From NCBI RefSeq assembly GCF_041296385.1, contig NW_027183615.1, positions 1 through 64,000 on the forward strand: DNA of 64,000 nucleotides, given 5' to 3'. A program made the translations under genes and the position numbers. Below are positions 60,701 to 64,000 of the stretch, piece by piece (positions within the stretch are counted from its first letter, which is position 1; every line of letters starts with the position of its first letter). Source of the DNA: Aphelocoma coerulescens. Lineage: Eukaryota; Chordata; Aves; Passeriformes; Corvidae. The notes beneath the pieces are model-generated. The model worked only from the letters and a program-made list of their open reading frames with translations. It was not told the DNA's origin and did no database searches.

Positions 60701-62688
60701 GGGAATTTTCTGGGAATTTCCTGGGAATTTCTGGGAATTTTCTGGGAATTTTCTGGGAATTTCTGGGAATTTCTGGGAATTCCTGGGAATTTCTGGGAAT
60801 TTCCTGGGAATTTCTGGGAATTTTCTGGGAATTTTGGGAATTTCGGGAATTTCCTGGGAATTTTCTGGGAATTCCTGGGAATTTTCTGGGAATTTTGGGA
60901 ATTTCCTGGGAATTTCTGGGATTTCCTGGGAATTTCTGGGAATTTCGGGAATTTTGGGAATTTCCTGGGAATTTCGGGAATTTCCTGGGAATTTTGGGAA
61001 TTTCGGGAATTTCCTGGGAATTTCCTGGGAATTTCTGGGAATTTCCTGGGAATTTCCTGGGAATTTTGGGAATTTCAGGAATTTCCTGGGAATTTCCTGG
61101 GAATTTCTGGGAATTTCTGGGAATTTCCTGGGAATTTCGGGAATTTCGGGAATTTCAGGAATTTCGGGAATTTCGGGAATTTCCTGGGAATTTCTGGGAA
61201 TTTCGGGAATTTCTGGGAATTTTGGGAATTTCGGGAATTTCGGGAATTTCCTGGGAATTTCTGGGAATTTCTGGGAATTTCTGGGAATTTCCTGGGAATT
61301 TTGGGAATTTTCTGGGAATTCCTGGGAATTTCTGGGAATTTCTGGGAATTTCCTGGGAATTTCTGGGAATTTCGGGAATTTCCTGGGAATTTGGGGGGGT
61401 TTGGGGGAATTTGGGGGGGAATTTTTGGGAGGGAATCCCAGAATTCCGAGACTTTCCCACGGCTCCTTCCTGAGCCCTCCCAGTTCATGCCAGTTTGTCC
61501 CAGTTCATCCCAGTTCAGCCCAGTCCCTCCCAGTTCAGCCCAGTCCATCCCAGTCCCTCCCAGTCCCTCCCAATCCCCTCCAATTTCCCTCCCAGTCCCT
61601 CCCAGTTCCCTCCCAGTCCATCCCAGTCCCTCCCACTCCCCTCCCAATCCCTCCCAGTGCTCCCAGTATGCCCCAGTATCCCAACTCCCCTGCTCTTCCC
61701 AGTGCTCCCAGTCCCTCCCAGTCCCTCCCAGTTCCCTCCCAGTGCTCCCAGTCCCTCCCACTCCCTCCCACTCCCCTCCCAATCCCCTCCCAATCCCCTC
61801 CCAGTCCCTCCCACTCCCTCCCAGTCCCTCCCAGTCCCTCCCAGTCCCCCCAAATCCCCTCCCAGTGCCCTCCCAGTCCCTCCCACTCCCCTCCCAGTCC
61901 CTCCCAATCCCCTCCCAGTCCCTCCCAGTTCCATCCCAGTTCTCCTCCCAGTGCTCCCAGTATCCCAACTCCCCTGCTCTTCCCAGTGCTCCCAGTCCCT
62001 CCCAGTCCATCCCAGTCCCCTCCCAGTCCCTCCCAGTTCCCTCCCAGTCCCTCCCAGTCCCCCCAAATCCCCTCCCAGTGCCCTCCCAGTCCCCTCCCAG
62101 TCCCTCCCAGTCCCCCCAAATCCCCTCCCAGTGCCCTCCCAGTCCCTCCCAGTCCCTCCCACTCCCCTCCCAGTCCCTCCCAGTTCCCTCCCAGTCCCTC
62201 CCACTCCCCTCCCAGTCCCTCCCAGTTCCCTCCCAGTCCCTCCCAGTTCCCTCCCAATCCCTCCCAGTGCCCTCCCAGTCCCTCCCAGTCCCTCCCACTC
62301 CCCTCCCAGTCCCTCCCAGTCCCTCCCAGTCCCTCCCAGTCCCCCCAAATCCCCTCCCAGTGCCCTCCCACTCCCCTCCCACTCCCCTCCCAGTCCCTCC
62401 CAGTGGCTCCCAGTCCCCCCAAATCCCCTCCCAGTGGCTCCCAGTCCCTCCCAGTCCCTCCCAGTCCCCCCAAATCCCCTCCCAGTGGCTCCCAGTCCCT
62501 CCCAGTGGCTCCCAGTCCCTCCCAGCACTCGGGGCCGTTCCTTGACTTTGGGACGTTTCTTCTCGAAGCCGTCTCTGCGCAGCCGCAACACCGTCTTCAC
62601 CCTGGGGGCCCGCGGGGCCATCATCGGCCCCGGGCAACTCGAGGCGCCCATCATCGTCCCCCACGCCGCCCAGAAGGGCGACCTCCGG
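33700..62688 (+). CDS. VPS52: VPS52, GARP/EARP complex subunit, 5' half, partial
   Basis: Eleven exons join in one frame to 1071 bases, about 357 residues: 33700-33738, 33868-33949, 34387-34439, 34530-34605, 34750-34817, 39244-39419, 46071-46221, 53446-53546, 56471-56603, 60232-60289 and 62555-62688. The protein aligns from memory with human VPS52 (723 residues): NLEDAL, GVDLR-YS-QVELEL, ESENIA-LHNQI-ACD, IREFVLQKIYSFRKPMTNYQ, the FFYEFLL and YEEVAEKDDLMGVEDTA segments, and LEAPIIVPHAAQ. With VPS51, VPS53 and VPS54 (GARP) or VPS50 (EARP) it tethers endosome-derived vesicles at the trans-Golgi or recycling endosomes. The N-terminal half seen here includes the coiled-coil region. Exon 1 could instead end at 33717 (GTAGCG donor), losing seven residues. 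The rest of the gene lies to the right. Intron 10 is AT-AC; introns 5-11 are minisatellite. Confidence 0.96.
33868..33949 (+). CDS. VPS52: VPS52 exon 2
   Basis: 82 bases, acceptor TTGTGCCGCAG and donor GTGAGA, one base carried over. Encodes an acidic run of VEAPLEAELEAELDLEGAEL then EEVD, matching the acidic LGELDITSDEFILDEVDV region of mammalian VPS52 in character and in its EVDV end. The GGAGGCGGAGCT repetition in the exon may be a small local expansion. Confidence 0.85.
33961..34250. repeat. 86-bp tandem repeat with CArG boxes, VPS52 intron 2
   Basis: Three units with an exact 86-base period; the CArG-type CCTTATATGG lies at 33991, 34077 and 34163. Each unit also holds GGGGGCGTGG (KLF/Sp type) and GCCAATGG (CCAAT type). 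A partial fourth unit, without the CArG box, ends near 34250. It lies just downstream of the VPS52 promoter. Confidence 0.9.
34387..34439 (+). CDS. VPS52: VPS52 exon 3
   Basis: 53 bases, acceptor CTTTTCCCAG and donor GTGAGT, ending in phase 0. Encodes HIQENLEDALVQEALQT after the split valine, closely matching VHIQANLEDALVKEALKT of mammals. Confidence 0.96.
34530..34605 (+). CDS. VPS52: VPS52 exon 4
   Basis: 76 bases, acceptor CCGTTGCAG and donor GTATCC, ending with one base of a tyrosine codon. Encodes GVDLRQYSRQVELELQEVER then ASIQD, the start of the coiled-coil region. Upstream intron 3 is only 90 bases and unexpanded. Confidence 0.96.
34750..34817 (+). CDS. VPS52: VPS52 exon 5
   Basis: 68 bases, acceptor CCCCTCGGAG and donor GTACCG. 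Completes the tyrosine and encodes IRESENIAELHNQISACDTI then LE, matching mammalian IQESENIASLHNQITACDAVLE. Intron 4 upstream is 144 bases. Confidence 0.96.
34820..36570. repeat. ~10-bp CCCCAAATGG minisatellite, VPS52 intron 5
   Basis: Tandem GGCCCCAAAATGGCCCCAAA and variants (TCAAGATTGCCCAAAATGGC). Blocks such as GGCCCCAAAATAACCACAAA recur at about 35358, 36061 and 36258, marking a larger unit. No gene is seen. Confidence 0.9.
36570..39225. repeat. A-rich AAAAAATCCAAAA minisatellite, VPS52 intron 5
   Basis: Long A-runs separated by TCC and CCCC, with recurring markers GCCCCAAACTGTCCC and ACCACCAAAAAACCCC every 170-250 bases. It is the least GC-rich part of the window. No gene is seen. Confidence 0.9.
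39244..39419 (+). CDS. VPS52: VPS52 exon 6 (complete copy)
   Basis: 176 bases, acceptor CCTTTGTGTGCAG and donor GTGGGA, two bases carried over. Encodes RMEQMLGSFQSSLSSLSWEI, RALQDQAGAMNLRLRNRREV and RQRLGGLLDELLVPPNMV, the coiled-coil core. Its last 57 bases (39363-39419) and donor are copied four times in intron 6. Confidence 0.97.
39425..43195. repeat. GGGATTTGGGGA minisatellite with captured exon 6 junctions, VPS52 intron 6
   Basis: Units such as AAATGGGGTTTTGGGGGGAA and CTGGGATTTGGGGACCAAAA in higher-order blocks. A block of at least about 0.9 kb (39.77-40.65 kb) recurs 2137 bases later (41.91-42.79 kb), apparently without change over several hundred bases. Four copies of the exon 6 donor end are embedded. 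Confidence 0.9.
39965..42913 (+). repeat. Four truncated copies of the VPS52 exon 6 donor junction
   Basis: 57-base exon-derived segments (RQRLGGLLDELLVPPNM...) with intact GTGGG donors lie at 39965-40021, 40759-40815, 42102-42158 and 42857-42913. All read GGGCAG before the donor where the complete exon reads GGTCAG. Copies 1 and 3 are 2137 bases apart and belong to the duplicated block; copy 2 resembles the true junction in its downstream intron (GGGACCCCATGCCC). Confidence 0.93.
43200..46020. repeat. GGAATTTTGATGGATTTTGA minisatellite, VPS52 intron 6
   Basis: Units built from GGAATTT, GGATTTTG and GCTGGAATTTTGA, with larger blocks repeating, for example near 43870 and 44640, and near 44280-44560 and 44990-45310. 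Rich in GT and TTTG but with no coding signature. Confidence 0.9.
45443..45485 (+). repeat. Truncated copy of the VPS52 exon 7 acceptor junction
   Basis: The acceptor CCCGTTCCCAG and first 43 bases of exon 7 (CGTGATCCTGGAGG to AATTCCTGGAG), with about 100 bases of upstream intron, occur 628 bases before the complete exon. The copy then runs into ATTTGCAGCTCC. No donor follows. Confidence 0.92.
46071..46221 (+). CDS. VPS52: VPS52 exon 7 (complete copy)
   Basis: 151 bases, acceptor CCGTTGCCAG and donor GTGAGC, ending in phase 0. Encodes VILEAPVTAPEFLEQLRELH, GKIEAVKEQAFRDTLACADV and QHVLDRLRIK. Both ends have been captured by repeats: the first 43 bases once upstream (45443), and the last 30 or so bases 26 times downstream. 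Confidence 0.97.
46363..50917 (+). repeat. 26-copy array of the VPS52 exon 7 donor junction
   Basis: Units of about 181 bases hold about 30 exon-derived bases (QHVLERLRIK and variants), the donor GTGAGC or GTGAGG, an intron segment (CCCAAAATCCCC, AAAAAGAAGGAAACCAGTC) and a variable number of ACTGGGAGGG units. The exon-like ends are at 46392, 46574, 46746, 46937, 47119, 47293, 47476, 47669, 47841, 48023, 48195, 48395, 48578, 48760, 48932, 49123, 49295, 49477, 49660, 49822, 50014, 50187, 50370, 50553, 50746 and 50917. Variants include RLWIK and CAGGTG in place of CACGTG. All start near the same exon base, so the captured segment was fixed before amplification. Confidence 0.95.
51135..53305 (+). 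repeat. 13-copy array of the VPS52 exon 8 acceptor junction
   Basis: Each unit has ACTGGGATGG-type repeat, CTGAATTCCCAAAATCCCGG, a pyrimidine tract with CAG, then 36 exon-derived bases encoding AVTKIREFVLQK. Exon-like starts are at 51135, 51320, 51477, 51612, 51769, 51956, 52173, 52340, 52536, 52711, 52918, 53094 and 53270; the complete exon starts at 53446. Spacing varies from 135 to 217 bases, but the last three intervals are exactly 176. After LQK each copy continues AGGCACTGGG or GGGCACTGGG, with no donor. The first copy encodes LQR instead of LQK. Confidence 0.95.
53446..53546 (+). CDS. VPS52: VPS52 exon 8 (complete copy)
   Basis: 101 bases, acceptor TTTTTTCCCCCAG and donor GTGGGG, two bases carried over. 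Encodes AVTKIREFVLQK then IYSFRKPMTNYQIPQNSLLKY, nearly identical to mammalian VPS52. Only this copy continues past LQK; thirteen upstream copies stop there. Confidence 0.98.
53547..56455. repeat. CCCCAAAAAATCCC minisatellite, VPS52 intron 8
   Basis: The plus strand consists of AAAAAATCCC, CCCCCAA and TCCTCAAAATCC pieces. A block near 54.25-54.66 kb recurs 840 bases on (55.09-55.50 kb). No gene is seen; the very long open frames are repeat translations. Confidence 0.9.
56471..56603 (+). CDS. VPS52: VPS52 exon 9
   Basis: 133 bases, acceptor AACCCCGCAG and donor GTGAGG. Encodes FFYEFLLGHERRAAQELRDH, YVATMSRVHLSYFRSYTARL and MKVQ. Splicing upstream depends on a weak, purine-broken pyrimidine tract within repeat. 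Confidence 0.97.
56605..58840. repeat. GGGGATTTTTTGGG minisatellite, VPS52 intron 9
   Basis: T/G-only sequence on the plus strand, the reverse-complement style of intron 8. A block near 56.70-57.2 kb recurs about 508 bases later. No gene is seen. Confidence 0.9.
58840..60215. repeat. 20-bp CCAATCCCAATTTTCGGGTT minisatellite, VPS52 intron 9
   Basis: About 68 units with a strict 20-base period; variants are TTTTTGGGCT, TTTTCAGGCT and GATTTTCGGG. It carries about one CpG and one CCAAT pentamer per unit. It ends about 20 bases before the exon 10 acceptor. Confidence 0.93.
60232..60289 (+). CDS. VPS52: VPS52 exon 10
   Basis: 58 bases with acceptor TTTTCCCCCCAG. Encodes YEEVAEKDDLMGVEDTARK plus the first base of a glycine codon, nearly identical to mammals. 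It is followed not by GT but by ATATCCTGG, a minor-spliceosome donor. Confidence 0.97.
60290..60298 (+). other. U12-type AT-AC 5' splice site, VPS52 intron 10
   Basis: ATATCCTGG follows the exon directly and matches seven of nine positions of the minor-intron donor ATATCCTTT. No GT lies at the frame-correct junction. Confidence 0.92.
60300..61395. repeat. GGGAATTTCCTGGGAATTT minisatellite, VPS52 intron 10
   Basis: Units of 9-19 bases of GGGAATTTC, CTGGGAATTT and GGGAATTTTG fill the first half of the AT-AC intron. GGGAATTTCC resembles the NF-kB decamer, but here it is a by-product of the repeat. Confidence 0.9.
61470..62525. repeat. 10-bp CCCAGTCCCT minisatellite, VPS52 intron 10
   Basis: The same family as at 601-1076, in C-rich orientation, stopping about 12 bases before the U12 branch site. 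CCCCCCAAATCCCCTCCCAG recurs at about 61850, 62060, 62110, 62340 and 62415. No gene is seen. Confidence 0.92.
62538..62554 (+). other. U12-type branch site and AC acceptor, VPS52 intron 10
   Basis: TTCCTTGAC (62538-62546) matches the U12 branch-site consensus TTCCTTRAC. It is followed nine bases after the branch A by the terminal GAC at 62552-62554. Removing 60290-62554 restores the VPS52 frame exactly (AAG G/GT TTC TTC). Confidence 0.93.
62555..62688 (+). CDS. VPS52: VPS52 exon 11 (complete copy)
   Basis: 134 bases preceded by GGGAC, an AC acceptor, and ending at a GTAACT donor in phase 0. Encodes FFSKPSLRSRNTVFTLGARG, AIIGPGQLEAPIIVPHAAQK and GDLR after the split glycine. Its last 51 bases plus donor recur at 63212 and 63553. 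Confidence 0.97.
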
Positions 62689-62689
62689 G

Positions 62690-64000
62690 TAACTGGGAGC
62701 ACTGGGAGGGACTGGGAGCCACTGGGAGTCACTGGGAGGGATTGGGAGCACTGGGAAGAGCAGGGGAGTTGGGATAGTGAGAGCACTGGGATGGACTGGG
62801 AGGGGACTGGGAGCCACTGGGATGGACTGGGAGGGAACTGGGAGGGACTGGGAGCCACTGGGAGGGACTGGGAGCCACTGGGAGGGACTGGGAGGTACTG
62901 GGAGGGACTGGGAGCCACTGGGAGGGACTGGGAGGTACTGGGAGGGACTGGGAGCCACTGGGAGGGACTGGGAGGTACTGGGAGCACTGGGAAGAGCAGG
63001 GGAGTTGGGATACTGAGAGCACTGGGAGGGAGTGGGAGGGAACTGGGAGCCACTGGGAGGGACTGGGATGGACTGGGAGCCACTGGGAGGGACTGGGAGG
63101 GACTGGGAGCACTGGGAGCACTGGGAGGGACTGGGAGCCACTGGGAGCCACTGGGAGCACTGGGAAGAGCAGGGGAGTTGGGATACTGGGAGCACTGGGA
63201 GGCACTGGGAGCTCGAGGCGCCCATCATCGTCCCCCACGCCGCCCAGAAGGGCGACCTCCGGGTAACTGGGAGCACTGGGAGGCACTGGGAGGGAGCGGG
63301 AGTCAGTGGGAGGGACTGGGAGCCACTGGGAGCGCTGGGAAGAGCAGGGGAGTTGGGATACTGAGAGCACTGGGAGGGACTGGAAGGGAACTGGGAGGGA
63401 TTGGGAGCCACTGGGAGAGACTGGGAGCCACTGGGATGGACTGGGAGGGACTGGGAGCCACTGGGAGGGACTGGGAGCCACTGGGAGCCGCAGGGAAGAG
63501 CAGGGGAGTTGGGATACTGGGGGATACTGGGAGCACTGGGAGGCACTGGGAGCTCGAGGCGCCCATCATCGTCCCCCACGCCGCCCAGAAGGGCGACCTC
63601 CGGGTAACTGGGAGCACTGGGAGGGACTGGGAGCCACTGGGAGGGAGCAGGAGGGATTGGGAGCACTGGGAAGAGCAGGGGAGTTGGGATACTGAGAGCA
63701 CTGGGATGGACTGGGAGGGGACTGGGAGCCACTGGGATGGACTGGGAGGGAACTGGGAGGGACTGGGAGCCACTGGGAGGGACTGGGAGCCACTGGGAGG
63801 GACTGGGAGGTACTGGGATGGACCAGGAGGGACTGGGAGCTGTTGGGAGCCACTGGGAGCACTGGGAAGAGCAGGGGAGTTGGGATAGTGAGAGCACTGG
63901 GAGGGACTGGGATGGGGCTGGGAGCCACTGGGAGGGACTGGGAGGGACTGGGAGCACTGGGAGCACTGGGAGGGACTGGGAGCCACTGGGAGCCACTGGG
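62690..64000. repeat. 10-bp ACTGGGAGGG minisatellite, VPS52 intron 11
   Basis: G-rich orientation of the same 10-base family with ACTGGGAGCC units. GGGAAGAGCAGGGGAGTTGG recurs at about 62750, 62990, 63160, 63338, 63493, 63668 and 63866, defining a higher-order unit. It runs to the window end; further exons lie beyond. Confidence 0.92.
63212..63603 (+). repeat. Two truncated copies of the VPS52 exon 11 donor junction
   Basis: 51-base exon-derived segments (LEAPIIVPHAAQKGDLR) followed by the intact GTAACT donor lie at 63212-63262 and 63553-63603, corresponding to 62638-62688 of the complete exon. The exon-derived part shows no difference from the source, which suggests recent copying. More copies may lie beyond the window. 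Confidence 0.95.

Noticed and set aside
60300..61395. Array of NF-kB sites (GGGAATTTCC)
   Set aside because: The decamer is an inevitable product of the GGGAATTTC/CTGGGAATTT repeat deep in an intron; nothing else supports regulation.
61075..63996. Minus-strand 973-codon frame rich in S, P, Q and G, mucin-like
   Set aside because: Antisense of the CCCAGTCCCT repeat and of VPS52 exon 11; no start context, signal peptide or domain.

Overview
This is eukaryotic, almost certainly avian, nuclear DNA: a very GC-rich segment of microchromosome type in which three ordinary housekeeping genes are stretched out by tandem repeats filling nearly every large intron. About 2.0 kb of the 64 kb is protein-coding; almost everything else is minisatellite. 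The genes are WDR46 (minus strand, 5' half only, running off the left edge), RPS18 (minus strand, complete) and VPS52 (plus strand, 5' half only, running off the right edge). All three lie together in the extended MHC class II region of mammals, so the window is a bird counterpart of that region. The assignment to birds is an inference from gene content, base composition and repeat style.

Layout. 1-15.4 kb: WDR46 exons 6 to 1 (1077-1181, 4186-4247, 7838-7925, 10961-11073, 15173-15253, 15351-15386), each intron filled by its own repeat family. 15.4-15.7 kb: WDR46 promoter with two CCAAT boxes, a GC box, an ETS site and a 21-bp tandem array of YY1-type motifs. 15.7-19.1 kb: pyrimidine-rich intergenic repeats. 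19.1-33.6 kb: RPS18, six exons encoding the full 152-residue ribosomal protein uS13. About 33.60-33.70 kb: a bidirectional promoter of about 100 bp shared with VPS52. 33.7 kb to the end: VPS52 exons 1-11 (about 357 residues), subunit of the GARP/EARP tethering complexes.

The most unusual feature is that minisatellites have captured exon-intron junctions and multiplied them. I count 55 truncated extra copies: 2 of the WDR46 exon 6 acceptor, 7 of the RPS18 exon 3 donor, and in VPS52 4 of the exon 6 donor, 1 of the exon 7 acceptor, 26 of the exon 7 donor, 13 of the exon 8 acceptor and 2 of the exon 11 donor. Each carries a short piece of exon plus the splice site, and only one copy of each exon is complete. 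VPS52 intron 7 therefore holds 27 donor-like sites followed by 14 acceptor-like sites.

A second notable point is that VPS52 intron 10 is a minor-spliceosome AT-AC intron: ATATCCTGG donor, TTCCTTGAC branch site and GAC acceptor are all visible, although its interior is also minisatellite. Three short introns (90, 111 and 144 bp) escaped expansion. No rRNA, tRNA, transposon, CRISPR or viral sequence was recognised. The very long open frames in the repeats are artefacts of stop-poor repeat units.
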